64,000 nucleotides of DNA from Nocardioides perillae (GCF_013409425.1 NZ_JACCAC010000001.1:1984001-2048000), one strand, 5' to 3'. Shown: positions 44,787-53,928, numbered from the stretch's first letter. Notes: generated from the letters alone by a model not told the origin. Numbers and translations: made by a program.

Positions 44787-46166
44787 ATGTCGTCCCCGCC
44801 CCCGTCCGCCCGCACCCGCGGCTCCCTGCCCGCCGGTGACGACGGCTACGCCCCGGCTGACCGGCAGCGCTTCGTCCCGGAGCCGCCGAAGCGGGTCGCC
44901 GCCCCCGAGCGCACGGCCTTCGAGCGCGACCGCGCGCGGGTCGTGCACGCCGCCGCCTCCCGTCGGCTGGCGGCCAAGACGCAGGTGGTCGGCCCCCAGA
45001 GCGACGACTTCGTGCGCAACCGGCTGACGCACAGCCTCGAGGTGGCCCAGGTCGCGCGCGACCTGGCGCGGGCGCTCGGCTGCAGCCCCGACGTCACCGA
45101 GACCGCGGCGCTGGCCCACGACCTGGGCCACCCGCCGTTCGGGCACAACGGCGAGCGGCTGCTCGACGAGCTGTCGCAGCCGTGCGGTGGCTTCGAGGGC
45201 AACGCGCAGACGCTGCGCATCCTCACGCGGCTGGAGGCCAAGACCTTCCAGGGCGCCCCGGGGCAGCCGGGCGGCGACGTGTCGCGCGGGCTCAACCTCA
45301 CCCGGGCCACGCTCGACGCCTGCACGAAGTACCCCTGGCCCCGCGCGGTCGCGGAGCCCCCGGGCGGTGTCCACGCCGACGGCACCCGCCGCACGACGGT
45401 CAAGTTCGGCGTCTACGACGACGACCGCGAGGTCTTCGACTGGATGCGGGCCGACGTCGCGGGCAGCCGGCAGTGCGTCGAGGCGCAGGTCATGGACCTC
45501 GCCGACGACGTGGCCTACTCGGTGCACGACGTCGAGGACGGCGTCGTGGCCGGGCGCATCGACCTCACCCGGCTGCGGGACGCCGGTGAGCGGCTTGCGG
45601 TGTGGGCGACCGTGCGCGAGTGGTACCTCCCCGGCGCCGACGACGCGGCCCTGGAGGCGGCCTGGGCCGGTCTGGCCGCCGTGCCGAGCTGGCCGCAGGC
45701 GGCCTACGACGGGTCGCGGCGCGCGCTGGCCGGCCTCAAGGACGTCACCTCCGACCTGATCGGCCGCTTCTGCGGCGCCGTGCAGATGGCCACCCTCGCG
45801 GCGCACGACGGCCCGGCGGTGCGGCACCGCGCCGACCTCGTGGTCCCGACCTCGACGCTGCTCGAGGTCGCGCTGCTCAAGGGGGTGGCGGCGCACTACG
45901 TCATGCAGGCCGACGACCGGGTCGCGGCCATGCGCCGCCAGCGCGAGCTGCTGGCGGAGCTCGTCGACGCCGTGGCCGCGGGCGCGCCGGGCACGCTGGA
46001 CCCCGCCTTCCGCGCCGACCACGCCGGCGCTGGCGACGACGCGGCCGCGCTGCGCGTCGTCGTCGACCAGGTCGCCTCCCTCACCGACGCCTCCGCGGTC
46101 GGCTGGCACGCGCGGCTGTGCACAGGTCGACCGGCGCCCGGCCCGGGAGACCGCGGCGGCCCGTAG
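44787..46166 (+). CDS. dgt: Deoxyguanosinetriphosphate triphosphohydrolase-like protein
   Basis: A dNTP triphosphohydrolase that releases triphosphate and limits dNTP pools. The HD metal site is complete: RLTHSLEVAQVAR, ALAHDLGHPPFGHNGE, and DLADDVAYSVHDVEDG. Length 459 fits the actinobacterial type. TAGGGT lies 8 bases before the ATG. It precedes dnaG by 10 bases, the conserved order. Confidence 0.94.
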   Translation: MSSPPPSARTRGSLPAGDDGYAPADRQRFVPEPPKRVAAPERTAFERDRARVVHAAASRRLAAKTQVVGPQSDDFVRNRLTHSLEVAQVARDLARALGCSPDVTETAALAHDLGHPPFGHNGERLLDELSQPCGGFEGNAQTLRILTRLEAKTFQGAPGQPGGDVSRGLNLTRATLDACTKYPWPRAVAEPPGGVHADGTRRTTVKFGVYDDDREVFDWMRADVAGSRQCVEAQVMDLADDVAYSVHDVEDGVVAGRIDLTRLRDAGERLAVWATVREWYLPGADDAALEAAWAGLAAVPSWPQAAYDGSRRALAGLKDVTSDLIGRFCGAVQMATLAAHDGPAVRHRADLVVPTSTLLEVALLKGVAAHYVMQADDRVAAMRRQRELLAELVDAVAAGAPGTLDPAFRADHAGAGDDAAALRVVVDQVASLTDASAVGWHARLCTGRPAPGPGDRGGP

Positions 46167-46176
46167 ACTCCGCGAC

Positions 46177-48090
46177 GTGGCGGGCCGGATCAGGGACGAG
46201 GACATCGCGGAGGTCCGCGAGAAGGCCCGGATCGAAGAAGTCGTCTCCGACTACGTCACCCTCCGCAACGCCGGAGGCGGCTCCCGCAAGGGCCTGTGCC
46301 CCTTCCACGACGAGAAGTCCCCCTCCTTCCACGTCACCCCCAGTCGAGGGTTCTTCCACTGCTTCGGCTGCCAGGAAGGCGGCGACGTCATCGCCTTCCT
46401 GCAGAAGATCGACGGGTTGGGGTTCGTCGAGGCGGTGGAGCGCCTCGCCGAGAAGTACGACGTGCCCCTGCGCCGCGAGGACGGCGACGCCCCGCAGCGA
46501 CCCAGCGGACCGCAGCGCGGGCGGCTGGTCGAGGCGCACAAGGTCGCGCAGGAGTTCTACGCCGAGCAGCTCGGCACCCCCGGGGACGCGTTGACCGCCC
46601 GGCAGTTCCTCGGCTCGCGAGGCTTCGACCAGGCCGCCGCCGAGCACTTCGGCGTGGGCTTCGCACCGCGCGACGGAGAGGCGCTGCACCGCCACCTGCG
46701 CGGGCGCGGCTTCTCTTTGGAGGAGGTCACCGTCGCCGGACTGGTGGCAGTCGGCCGGTCGCCCTACGACAAGTTCCGCGGCCGGCTGCTGTGGCCGATC
46801 CGCGACGCGAGCGGCGACACGATCGGCTTCGGCGCCCGGCGCATCTTCGACGACGACCGGATCGAGGCGAAGTACCTCAACACCTCCGACACCCCGATCT
46901 ACAAGAAGAGCACCGTGCTCTACGGCCTCGACCTCGCGCGGCGCGAGATCGCGCGCTCGAGCCAGGCGGTCGTGGTCGAGGGCTACACCGACGTGATGGC
47001 CTGCCACCTGGCCGGCGTCGGCACCGCCGTCGCCACCTGCGGCACGGCCTTCGGCGACGACCACGCCCGGGTGCTGCGGCGCTTCCTGCACGACCACGAG
47101 GAGTTCCGCGGCGAGGTGATCTTCACCTTCGACGGCGACGCCGCCGGCCAGAAGGCCGCGCTGCGCGCCTTCGGCGGCGACCAGAACTTCGTGTCGCAGA
47201 CCTACGTCGCGGTCGAGCCGAGCGGCAAGGACCCCTGCGACCTGCGCTTGGCCGACGGCGACGCCGCCGTGCGCGAGCTCGTGGCGCGGCGGGTCCCGCT
47301 CTACCGCTTCGTGCTCGGCAACGTGCTCGAGCGCTACGACCTCGACCGCGCCGACGGCCGCGTCGACGCGCTGCGGGAGGCGGCACGCCTGGTCTCCAGC
47401 GTGCGCGACCGCTCGAAGGTGGACGCCTTCGCCCGCGAGATCGCCGGCATGGTGGGCGTCGACGTCGAGGACGCGCGCGCCGAGGTGCGGCGCGCGGTCA
47501 ACCGCGGCCCGGCCCCGGCGCGGGGGCGCCAGGAGGCGCCGCGAGACGCTGCACCAGCGGCCCCGGCCGAGCAGGCGGCGCCGCGCCGCGCGCTGCCGCC
47601 CCTCGACGACCCGCGGTTCGCCATCGAGCGCGAGACCCTCAAGCTCGTGCTCCAGCACCCCGGCGCCGTCGGACGCACCGCCGCCGACGTCGGGCCCGAC
47701 GACTTCACCCACCCCACCTACCGCGCGGTCTGGGAGGCCGTCGCCGCCAGCGGCGGCCCGGCGCAGGGAGCGGTCGACCCGGCATGGGTGTCGCGGGTGA
47801 GCCAGGCGGCGGCCGCCGCGGCCTCGACTCCCGAGAGCGCCGGCGCAGTCAGTGCGCTCGCCGTCGAGCCGCTGCGCACGCTGCGCGAGCCCGACGCCAC
47901 CTACGTCTCGACGCACGTCCACCGCCTGCTCGAGCTGACCGCCCAGCGCCGCATCGCGGACGTCAAGTCGCGCCTGCAGCGCACCAACCCCGTCGAGCAG
48001 GCCGCCGACTACAACCGGATGTTCGGCGAGCTCGTCGCGCTCGAGCAGCACCGACGCACCCTGCGCGAGCAGGTCGTGGGGCCGGCGTGA
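46177..48090 (+). CDS. dnaG: DNA primase
   Basis: Makes RNA primers for replication. CHC2 zinc finger: GLCPFHDEKSPSFHV then FFHCFGCQEGGD. The catalytic RNA-polymerase core and Toprim motifs follow (AVVVEGYTDVMA, FTFDGDAAGQKA, GKDPCDLRL), then the C-terminal DnaB-binding domain from about residue 475 after an Ala/Pro-rich linker. TAGACT lies 7 bases before the GTG (leaderless). Coupled to the next gene by GTGA. Confidence 0.96.
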   Translation: MAGRIRDEDIAEVREKARIEEVVSDYVTLRNAGGGSRKGLCPFHDEKSPSFHVTPSRGFFHCFGCQEGGDVIAFLQKIDGLGFVEAVERLAEKYDVPLRREDGDAPQRPSGPQRGRLVEAHKVAQEFYAEQLGTPGDALTARQFLGSRGFDQAAAEHFGVGFAPRDGEALHRHLRGRGFSLEEVTVAGLVAVGRSPYDKFRGRLLWPIRDASGDTIGFGARRIFDDDRIEAKYLNTSDTPIYKKSTVLYGLDLARREIARSSQAVVVEGYTDVMACHLAGVGTAVATCGTAFGDDHARVLRRFLHDHEEFRGEVIFTFDGDAAGQKAALRAFGGDQNFVSQTYVAVEPSGKDPCDLRLADGDAAVRELVARRVPLYRFVLGNVLERYDLDRADGRVDALREAARLVSSVRDRSKVDAFAREIAGMVGVDVEDARAEVRRAVNRGPAPARGRQEAPRDAAPAAPAEQAAPRRALPPLDDPRFAIERETLKLVLQHPGAVGRTAADVGPDDFTHPTYRAVWEAVAASGGPAQGAVDPAWVSRVSQAAAAAASTPESAGAVSALAVEPLRTLREPDATYVSTHVHRLLELTAQRRIADVKSRLQRTNPVEQAADYNRMFGELVALEQHRRTLREQVVGPA

Positions 48091-48635
48091 GGCTCCCGAC
48101 GCGCCGTCGACCGCCCGCCGGCCTGCGCGGCTCGCCCGGGGAGCGGCTGCTGGCCTGGGCCTCCGCCTCGGACGGCTCCGGCGCGGCCGTCGGCGGCACC
48201 CGCGACGCGGTGCTGGTGCTGCCCGGCGAGGGCGACGACGTCGTCCGGGTGCCCTGGGAGGCCGTCGAGGCGGCCGACTGGGACGCCGACGAGGGTCGTC
48301 TGCGCGTCAGCGAGGTGGGTTCGTGGGGTGAGGTGCGCCCGGTCCACGTCGTCGCGCTCGACGACCCCGACCGCCTGCTGCAGCTCGTGCGCGAGCGCGT
48401 GACCGCCAGCGTCGTGCTCCAGCGCCACGTGCGCCTCGCGGGCCGCCGCGGCGTCCGCGTGATCGCCCGTCGTGCGCCTGCCGGCGGGCCGCTGCGCTGG
48501 CTCTACGAGTACGACGAGGGCGTCGACCCCGACGACCCCGACGTGCGTGCGCGCGCCGAGGCGGCGCTCGCCGCGGCGCTCGAGGAGGCGGGCGAGGCGG
48601 GGCGCCTCGGCCCCCCTGCGGCTGGGCCCACCTGA
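48087..48635 (+). CDS. Hypothetical protein coupled to dnaG
   Basis: A 182-residue soluble protein found after dnaG in related genomes as far as I recall. A beta-rich N-terminal half (AVLVLPGEGDDVVRVPWEAVEA) is followed by an Arg-rich middle and an acidic C-terminal helix. No catalytic motif or membrane segment is visible. GTGA overlap with dnaG indicates coupled translation. Confidence 0.78.
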   Translation: MRLPTRRRPPAGLRGSPGERLLAWASASDGSGAAVGGTRDAVLVLPGEGDDVVRVPWEAVEAADWDADEGRLRVSEVGSWGEVRPVHVVALDDPDRLLQLVRERVTASVVLQRHVRLAGRRGVRVIARRAPAGGPLRWLYEYDEGVDPDDPDVRARAEAALAAALEEAGEAGRLGPPAAGPT

Positions 48636-48685
48636 TTTCGCGCGCGCGCGACGCTGTTGCTAGTGTGAGCGCCGCGCGACAGCGG

Positions 48686-48758
48686 TCCCCTGTAGCTCAA
48701 TTGGCAGAGCATTCGACTGTTAATCGGAGGGTTGTTGGTTCGAGTCCAACCGGGGGAG
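48686..48758 (+). tRNA. tRNA-Asn (anticodon GTT)
   Basis: A full cloverleaf: the acceptor stem TCCCCTG pairs with CGGGGGA. The D arm, the anticodon loop ACTGTTAATC and the T arm GTTGG-TTCGAGT-CCAAC are all present. CCA is not encoded. TAGTGT at 48661-48666 is a plausible -10 box. Confidence 0.97.
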
Positions 48759-48763
48759 CCCTC

Positions 48764-48801
48764 GAGGGCCCGGCAGCGGAGAGATCCGCGGCCGGGCCCT
48801 C
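48764..48801 (+). terminator. Terminator hairpin after tRNA-Asn
   Basis: GAGGGCCCGGC (48764-48774) pairs with GCCGGGCCCTC (48791-48801), with a second inner stem GCGGA/TCCGC (48776-48780 with 48785-48789). It begins 6 bases after the tRNA. Confidence 0.85.
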
Positions 48802-48859
48802 TGCTGTCCGCCCTGCGGACCGCCGGTGGGCGAGCGCCGGGTCGTCCTCGCGCCACGCC

Positions 48860-49258
48860 TCAGTCGGTCGCCAGGCACGCGACGAGTGCCGCGATGCGGC
48901 CCGCCCGCTCAAGGGCCTCCCGCACGTCGTCGGGCACCGGCACCACGTCGGGGTCCACCGGGCGCAGCCGGACCCGCACGGCCTTGCCGAGCGGGACGCC
49001 GAGCCTGCGGCGCAGGGCCGGGGCGGCGTAGAAGAACGCCCACGGCACGACGTCGGCCCGCGCGATCCCGACGTTGACGGCGACGTCCTCCACGAAGCCC
49101 GCGACCCGGCGCGTGCCCGCCGCCGCCGCGGCGGCGACCACGCGCTGGTCGATCTCGACGACGGTGTAGGTGCTCGCTCCCCAGACCAGGGGCCGCAGCG
49201 CGGTGTCGTAGGCGACCCACCTCTCGGACGCCTCCGGGCGCTCGGCCGTCACGCCCAC
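48860..49258 (-). CDS. DUF1905-like hypothetical protein
   Basis: 132 residues, beta-rich. The second half follows the DUF1905 pattern: a small hydrophobic strand pair, then LRRRLGVPLGKAVRVRLRP and a VPVPDDVREALERAG ending. Function unknown. It stands alone between tRNA-Asn and the 56-codon gene. Confidence 0.65.
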   Translation of the reverse strand: MGVTAERPEASERWVAYDTALRPLVWGASTYTVVEIDQRVVAAAAAAGTRRVAGFVEDVAVNVGIARADVVPWAFFYAAPALRRRLGVPLGKAVRVRLRPVDPDVVPVPDDVREALERAGRIAALVACLATD

Positions 49259-49350
49259 CGGCGCACCTCCTCCCGCTGGGGAACGCTGCCGGGGTCAGGC
49301 GGGACCAAGGTCCCGACCTCGCCCGCGACCGGGCACGTTCGCCGCACGCT

Positions 49351-49370
49351 TCTGCAAGGTCCCCTCAAGA
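49351..49370. promoter_or_regulatory. CTTG/CAAG direct-repeat motif, site C
   Basis: TCTGCAAGGTCCCCTCAAGA: two CAAG half-sites exactly 11 bases apart, in the opposite orientation to sites A and B. It lies about 60 bases before the 56-codon gene at 49428. The CTTCTGCAAG context is identical to one half of site B. Confidence 0.5.
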
Positions 49371-49427
49371 CGGGCGTACGCTCGCCCGGTCGGGCCGCAC
49401 GGACGCGGCCCACGAGGGAGGACCGCC

Positions 49428-49598
49428 ATGATGGCTCGCACGACCGCTCGCCGCAGCACCCTGGTCGCCTCGGCACTGGCCAAGGTCGGCGTCGCCGCGC
49501 TCCTCGCCGCTGCCGTGCTGGCCGACCCGGTGCCGACCTCCGACGCGCCGCTCCAGGCGCCCACCAGCTCCGCGACCTCGTTCAACGCCCAGCGCTGA
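49428..49598 (+). CDS. Small membrane or secreted peptide (56 residues)
   Basis: ATG at 49428 follows a strong GGGAGG site. The product has a positively charged N-terminus, a hydrophobic helix (residues about 17-32, including VGVAALLAAAVLAD) and a Pro/Ser/Thr-rich tail. It could be a cleaved secreted peptide or a single-pass membrane peptide. I do not recognise a family. Motif C lies upstream. The gap 49259-49427 holds that motif and probably the promoter. Confidence 0.65.
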   Translation: MMARTTARRSTLVASALAKVGVAALLAAAVLADPVPTSDAPLQAPTSSATSFNAQR

Positions 49599-49629
49599 CC
49601 CACGGGTCGGGCCGACCGCCCAGCGCCGG

Positions 49630-50415
49630 TCACTCGCCCCAGCCCATCGGGAACACCTCGAACGCCGCCGCGAGCGGCGCCCCGAGCCGCTGCCCGGTCG
49701 GACGGGCCATGCCCTCGAGGAACTCGCGAGCGTCGAAGTCCTCCCAGCCCAGCCCGGCCACGTAGGCCGCGTGCGCCTCGAGGGAGGCCACGCCCGCGTC
49801 GAAGGTGTCCGTCGTGTCGACGGCGTGCGTGGACTGCGGCGAGCCGAACGCCCACACCTCCCGCACGCCGCCCCACGGCTCGAGCGTCCCGGGGCCACCC
49901 GCGTCCCCCTCGCCGAGCTGCTCGGGGAAGACCCACCGGTTGCCCGCGTCGCGCACGGCGTCGACGACCGCGCGGCCCACGGCCACGTGGTCGGCCTGGT
50001 TGAGCGAGCGACCGCCCCACGTCTCGCGGAAGTTGCCGGTCAGCACGACGTCGGGTCGGTGGTGCCGCACGACCGCGGCGATGCTGCGGCGCAGGGACAC
50101 GCCGTACTCCAGCGTGCCGTCGGGCAGGCCGAGGAACTCGACGACGTCGACGCCGACCAGCCGGGCGCTCTCGACCTGCTCGCGCTCGCGCACGGTGCGG
50201 GCCTCGTCGGGGTGCAGGCCGTCGATGCCGGCCTCGCCGCTGGTGACCATGCAGTAGACGACGTCCTTGCCCTGCCCGGTCCAGCGGGCGACGGCCGCGG
50301 CCGCGCCGAACTCGAGGTCGTCGGGGTGGGCCACCACGCAGAGGAGCCGCTGCCACGACTCGTCGAGGGGCTCCAGCGGGTCGGGGGTGCGGTCGGTGCT
50401 GTCAGGGGCGCTCAC
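49630..50415 (-). CDS. PIG-L family deacetylase
   Basis: A zinc-dependent N-acetyl deacetylase of the MshB/LmbE type. The metal motif is VVAHPDDLEFGAAA (His30, Asp32, Asp33), with the late ligand in NQADHVAVGRAV. The substrate may be an N-acetylglucosamine derivative; it is not obviously MshB because the length and C-terminus differ. CATGCT lies 6 bases before the GTG. Confidence 0.9.
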   Translation of the reverse strand: MSAPDSTDRTPDPLEPLDESWQRLLCVVAHPDDLEFGAAAAVARWTGQGKDVVYCMVTSGEAGIDGLHPDEARTVREREQVESARLVGVDVVEFLGLPDGTLEYGVSLRRSIAAVVRHHRPDVVLTGNFRETWGGRSLNQADHVAVGRAVVDAVRDAGNRWVFPEQLGEGDAGGPGTLEPWGGVREVWAFGSPQSTHAVDTTDTFDAGVASLEAHAAYVAGLGWEDFDAREFLEGMARPTGQRLGAPLAAAFEVFPMGWGE

Positions 50416-50433
50416 GCCTCGAGCATGCCACCG

Positions 50434-50455
50434 CGGGCGCGCCGGCCGGCGCCCG
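50434..50455 (-). terminator. Hairpin between the hypothetical and PIG-L genes
   Basis: CGGGCGC (50434-50440) pairs with GCGCCCG (50449-50455) around GCCGGCCG. It lies after the stop of the upstream hypothetical gene on the minus strand and before the PIG-L promoter. Confidence 0.6.
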
Positions 50456-50478
50456 TCGGGTGCGCGCCGAGGCGTGCG

Positions 50479-51252
50479 TCAGGGCAGGATGCCGCCGAGC
50501 GTGCCGGCGACCGTGTCCTCGACCAGCGTCACGCCGCCGTCGACGACGTCGCCGACGGGGGAGGGGAGCGCGTCGCGCACCGGCGCCACGGCCGTCTCCA
50601 CCGGGTCGAGCACGCCCGCGTCGCCGGGCTCGTCGGCCGCGCCGCCGCCACCCGCTGCGTCGCGGCCGTCGCCGCCGTCGGTGCCGTCGGTGCCGTCAGT
50701 GCCCACGGTTCCCCCGCGGCTGCCGCTGCCACCGCGGCCGGTGCCGTCGCGACCGCCGGTGCTGCCGGGCTGCGTCGCGGGCTGCGACCCGTCGGCCGCG
50801 GACTGCGACCCGTCGGAGGCGGCGCCGTCACCCGGTGCCCCGTCGTCGTCGCGACGCAGCCGCACGCCCGCGACGTACGCCGGCTGGGTGCGGGAGTCGC
50901 GCGCCTCGAGGTCGGTCGGGGCCACCGGCCACAGCGTGCGGCCGGCGACGAGCTGCACCGCGGGGACGGCGTCGGCGACCGGGGCGGCCGCCGTCCCGGG
51001 TGCGGTGCCCGGGGTGCCTGCCTCGGGGCCGGTCAGCTGCGGGAGCGCGAGGCCGGCGCCGATCGCAGCGGCGGCGAGCCCCACCCCGGCCACCGCCGCG
51101 CGGCGCGGCGCGAGCGCCGGCAGACCCTGCACCGGGGCCTCGCGCACGGCGCGGGCCAGTGCGGTCGCGCGGTGGCGACCCGGGCGTGCCGCGCGGTGGC
51201 CGGGCGCGGGGTCGGCGCCGACGTCGGCGTGGCGGGTGCGGGGGAGGTCCAT
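50479..51252 (-). CDS. Single-pass membrane protein with Gly/Asp/Thr-rich linker
   Basis: 257 residues. A basic cytoplasmic N-terminus (to about 50) precedes one transmembrane helix (about 52-70) and an extracellular part with a PAYVAGVRLRRDD segment. A long low-complexity run of Gly, Asp, Ser and Thr follows (TDGTDGTDGGDGRD). The C-terminal 50 residues contain three VxDxV-type repeats (VETAVAPVRDALPSPVGDVV). No known domain recognised. Confidence 0.65.
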   Translation of the reverse strand: MDLPRTRHADVGADPAPGHRAARPGRHRATALARAVREAPVQGLPALAPRRAAVAGVGLAAAAIGAGLALPQLTGPEAGTPGTAPGTAAAPVADAVPAVQLVAGRTLWPVAPTDLEARDSRTQPAYVAGVRLRRDDDGAPGDGAASDGSQSAADGSQPATQPGSTGGRDGTGRGGSGSRGGTVGTDGTDGTDGGDGRDAAGGGGAADEPGDAGVLDPVETAVAPVRDALPSPVGDVVDGGVTLVEDTVAGTLGGILP

Positions 51253-51376
51253 GGGTCTGCTCCTGGGGGTGGGCCCGGTCGGACTGCTCCGTGCCCCCTA
51301 CCCGCGGTGAACCGACGGCGAACGTGACGTGGCTCACCCGTGGGCCGGCCCCGGTCGACGCGCGGGACGGGCGCTG

Positions 51377-51450
51377 TGGGGCGGGTGGGGCTCGAACCCA
51401 CGACCCAGGGATTATGAGTCCCCTGCTCTGACCGGCTGAGCTACCGCCCC
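51377..51450 (-). tRNA. tRNA-Met (anticodon CAT)
   Basis: Reading the minus strand, the acceptor GGGGCGG pairs with CCGCCCC. The anticodon loop is CTCATAA and the T arm GTGGG-TTCGAGC-CCCAC. CAT could be elongator Met or Ile2 after lysidine modification; the GGGGACTCATAATCCC arm fits elongator Met better. CCA is not encoded. Confidence 0.9.
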
Positions 51451-51511
51451 GGGTGCCGCAGAACCTACCGCGCGTCGCCGCAGCGCGGGCGCGGGGTGGG
51501 CCGCGGCCGGG

Positions 51512-52666
51512 TCACGCCGTGATGGCGTCGTCCGTGCCGGCGAGGGCCTCGCCGGGGCCGCCCAGCAGGCGGTCGCGCAGCGCGACCAGCTCGCCGACCG
51601 CGTCCAGGAAGCGCACCGTGCTGTCGCCGACCTGCAGGTCGTCGAAGTAGTGGTGGCGCATCGCGACGCGGGCGAGGTGGTGCTCGTCGTGCTCGAGGCG
51701 GGCCGTCAGGAGCGCGGTGAGGTCAGGGAGCACGGTGGCGTCGACGACGTCGGCGCAGCGGCTGACCGGCACCTCCTGGCGCAGCCGCTCGGCGTCGTGG
51801 TGGCGGTCGGTGAGGAAGATCGGCTTGTCGGTGCGCAGGTAGAGCCAGTCGAGCCCGACCGAGGAGACGTCGGTGACCATCGCGTCGCAGTCGGGGATGA
51901 CCGCGAGGATGTCGCCGACCGTGACCGCCTGGTGGCCCGCCGCCGGGTCGCGCCGGTCGGCCTCGGCCAGCAGCGCGAGGACCTGCTGGTGCGCCTCCCG
52001 CACCGCCGGTGTCCGGCTGGTGGTCACCTTCGGGTGCGGCTTGTAGACCAGGCGAGCGTCGGGCACGTCGAGCACCGCGCGCGCGATCGCCGGGCCGAAG
52101 ACGTCGACGGAGGTGTAGTCGTTGTACTCCGCGTCGCCCTCCCACGTGGGGGCGTAGAGCACGGTGCGGCGCGGGCTCGGCGCCAGCACCGGTGCCGGGC
52201 GCAGGTCGAGCTGTGGCCGGCCGACGCGCACGAGCCGGTCGGTGTCGAAGAGCAGCAGACCGGCCGCGTGGCGCTGCACGGCCGCCTCGCCGGCGACGAA
52301 GACGCGGTCGTAGGCCTTGGCGTTGTTGCTCGCCATCGACTGCTTGTCGCTCTCACCGTGGTTGACGTGCACGTGGAGCTTGCGCCCGTCGAGGAGCGAC
52401 TGGAAGTTGAGCACCGAGTTGTTGCAGTAGAGCACGACGCGGGCGTCGAGCGCGGCGTACAGCTCGGTCAGCTCCGGGAAGCTCGGAGCCACGAGGACCG
52501 GCAGGTCGGTGCGGGTGCGCACGAGCGCGGCCGACTCCGGGTCGCGCAGCACCAGGCCGACCGGGTGCTGGGCGTCCAGCAGCTCCAGGACCGGCAGCCA
52601 CTGGACCAGCTGGTAGGTCCGGGTGACGTCGTCGGCGAAGTAGGCGATGACGGAGACCTCGTGCAC
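51512..52666 (-). CDS. CDP-glycerol glycerophosphotransferase family protein
   Basis: A GT-B fold TagB/TagF-like polymerase that adds glycerol-phosphate or polyol-phosphate units to wall polymers. Motifs are HVNHGESDKQS, VLYAPTWEGDAEYNDY, LVYKPHPKV and MVTDVSSVGLDWLY, which carries the active-site region. TACGAT lies 6 bases before the GTG (leaderless). It is a single gene with no other teichoic-acid genes in the window; Nocardioides cell walls contain such polymers. Confidence 0.9.
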   Translation of the reverse strand: MHEVSVIAYFADDVTRTYQLVQWLPVLELLDAQHPVGLVLRDPESAALVRTRTDLPVLVAPSFPELTELYAALDARVVLYCNNSVLNFQSLLDGRKLHVHVNHGESDKQSMASNNAKAYDRVFVAGEAAVQRHAAGLLLFDTDRLVRVGRPQLDLRPAPVLAPSPRRTVLYAPTWEGDAEYNDYTSVDVFGPAIARAVLDVPDARLVYKPHPKVTTSRTPAVREAHQQVLALLAEADRRDPAAGHQAVTVGDILAVIPDCDAMVTDVSSVGLDWLYLRTDKPIFLTDRHHDAERLRQEVPVSRCADVVDATVLPDLTALLTARLEHDEHHLARVAMRHHYFDDLQVGDSTVRFLDAVGELVALRDRLLGGPGEALAGTDDAITA

Positions 52667-52737
52667 CAGCGGATCGTACGGCCCGCGGGCCCTGCGGGAC
52701 GAACGGGCGGTGCGGGGTGCCCGGCTAGCCTCGCCGC

Positions 52738-53109
52738 ATGGAGCAGACCCTGAGCCGCCTCGCCGCCGCCGGCACCGCCGGGTACGCCGTCTACGCCCTC
52801 GCCGCGCCCGGCCACCTGGCCGACGCGCTCGAGGCGAGCGGATCCGAGCGCGACGCCTACGACCTGCTCGCGCAGGCCTTCGGGGTGCGCGACCTCGCGA
52901 TCAGCGGCCTGGCGCTGCTCGGCCGCAGCGCGCGCACGGTGCGCACCGCCCAGAAGGCCCGCATCGCGTGCGACCTCGGCGACGCCGTGCTGCTCTCACG
53001 TCGCGTCGACGACCCCGACCTGCGCCGCAAGGTGCTCGCGGTGACCGTCGGCTGGGCGTCGCTCAACGCCCTCGCGCTCGTGCTCGACGGTCGGCGCTCC
53101 GCCGCCTGA
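52738..53109 (+). CDS. Small membrane protein, DUF4267-like
   Basis: 123 residues with about three hydrophobic segments (GTAGYAVYALAAPGHLADAL, then FGVRDLAISGLALLG, and a final VTVGWASLNALALVL helix). The FGVRDLAISGL motif is typical of DUF4267 and related proteins. Function unknown. TAGCCT lies 6 bases before the ATG (leaderless). Confidence 0.72.
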   Translation: MEQTLSRLAAAGTAGYAVYALAAPGHLADALEASGSERDAYDLLAQAFGVRDLAISGLALLGRSARTVRTAQKARIACDLGDAVLLSRRVDDPDLRRKVLAVTVGWASLNALALVLDGRRSAA

Positions 53110-53115
53110 CCGGCC

Positions 53116-53928
53116 TCAGGGCGCGAGCGGCACCGTCGCGCCGCGCTCGACCGTGCGCACCTGCGTGCCGAGGTCGCGGGCGCGGCACGCCGCGAGGAAG
53201 TCCGACAGCGGCGAGCGGAAGACCGTGTAGTCGTCGTGGTGCACCGGCACGGCCACGCCCGGGCGCAGCAGCTCCAGGAGGTCCGCGCCCTGCTCGCCGT
53301 CCATGGTGACGAGCACGCCGAAGGCACGCGTGCCCCCGAGGTGCAGCACGGCCGCGTCGAGGGGACCGCACCGCTCGACCACCTCGGCGAGCCAGGGCCG
53401 GCACAGGGTGTCGCCCGACAGGTAGGTGCGGAACGGGCGCTCGCCGCCGGTGTCGAGCTCGAGCACCGTGCCCATGACGGGCGGCAGCACACGGCGCAGC
53501 GGGCCCGGGGCGTGGACGCCGGGTGCGGCGGTGAGCCGCAGGCGGGCGCCGTCGCGCTCCAGGTCGACGTGGTCCCACGTGTCCAGGCCCGACGCGGCGG
53601 CGAAGCCCCACCGGCGCAGGGTGCGCGCCGACGCCGGGGTGGTGTGCACCGGCAGCGAGCGGTCCAGCCGGTCGCGGGCTACCCGGTCGAAGTGGTCGCC
53701 GTGCAGGTGGGAGAGGACCACCGCGTCGAGGGGCGGCAGGTCCTCGGGCTGCAGGGACGGCTCGGTCAACCGCTTGGAGGACAGGCCCTTGCCGAGGTAG
53801 GCGCGCTGCCCCCGGTGCAGGAAGTTCGGGTCGGTCAGCAGCGTGAACGGCCCGAGCCGCAGCACGGTGGTGGCGGTCCCGACGAACTCGAGGGTCGGGG
53901 ACGGGGTGGGTGACGGGGCGGGCGGCAT
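53116..53928 (-). CDS. UlaG-like MBL-fold hydrolase
   Basis: 270 residues of the UlaG/NAPE-PLD type of the metallo-beta-lactamase fold. The metal motif is VLSHLHGDHFD, preceded by the TDPNFLHRG Asp and followed by YLSGDTLCRPW and PVHHDDYTVF. The substrate is unknown; relatives act on phospholipids or cyclic phosphoesters. A Pro/Ser-rich N-terminus of 9 residues precedes the fold. Confidence 0.88.
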   Translation of the reverse strand: MPPAPSPTPSPTLEFVGTATTVLRLGPFTLLTDPNFLHRGQRAYLGKGLSSKRLTEPSLQPEDLPPLDAVVLSHLHGDHFDRVARDRLDRSLPVHTTPASARTLRRWGFAAASGLDTWDHVDLERDGARLRLTAAPGVHAPGPLRRVLPPVMGTVLELDTGGERPFRTYLSGDTLCRPWLAEVVERCGPLDAAVLHLGGTRAFGVLVTMDGEQGADLLELLRPGVAVPVHHDDYTVFRSPLSDFLAACRARDLGTQVRTVERGATVPLAP

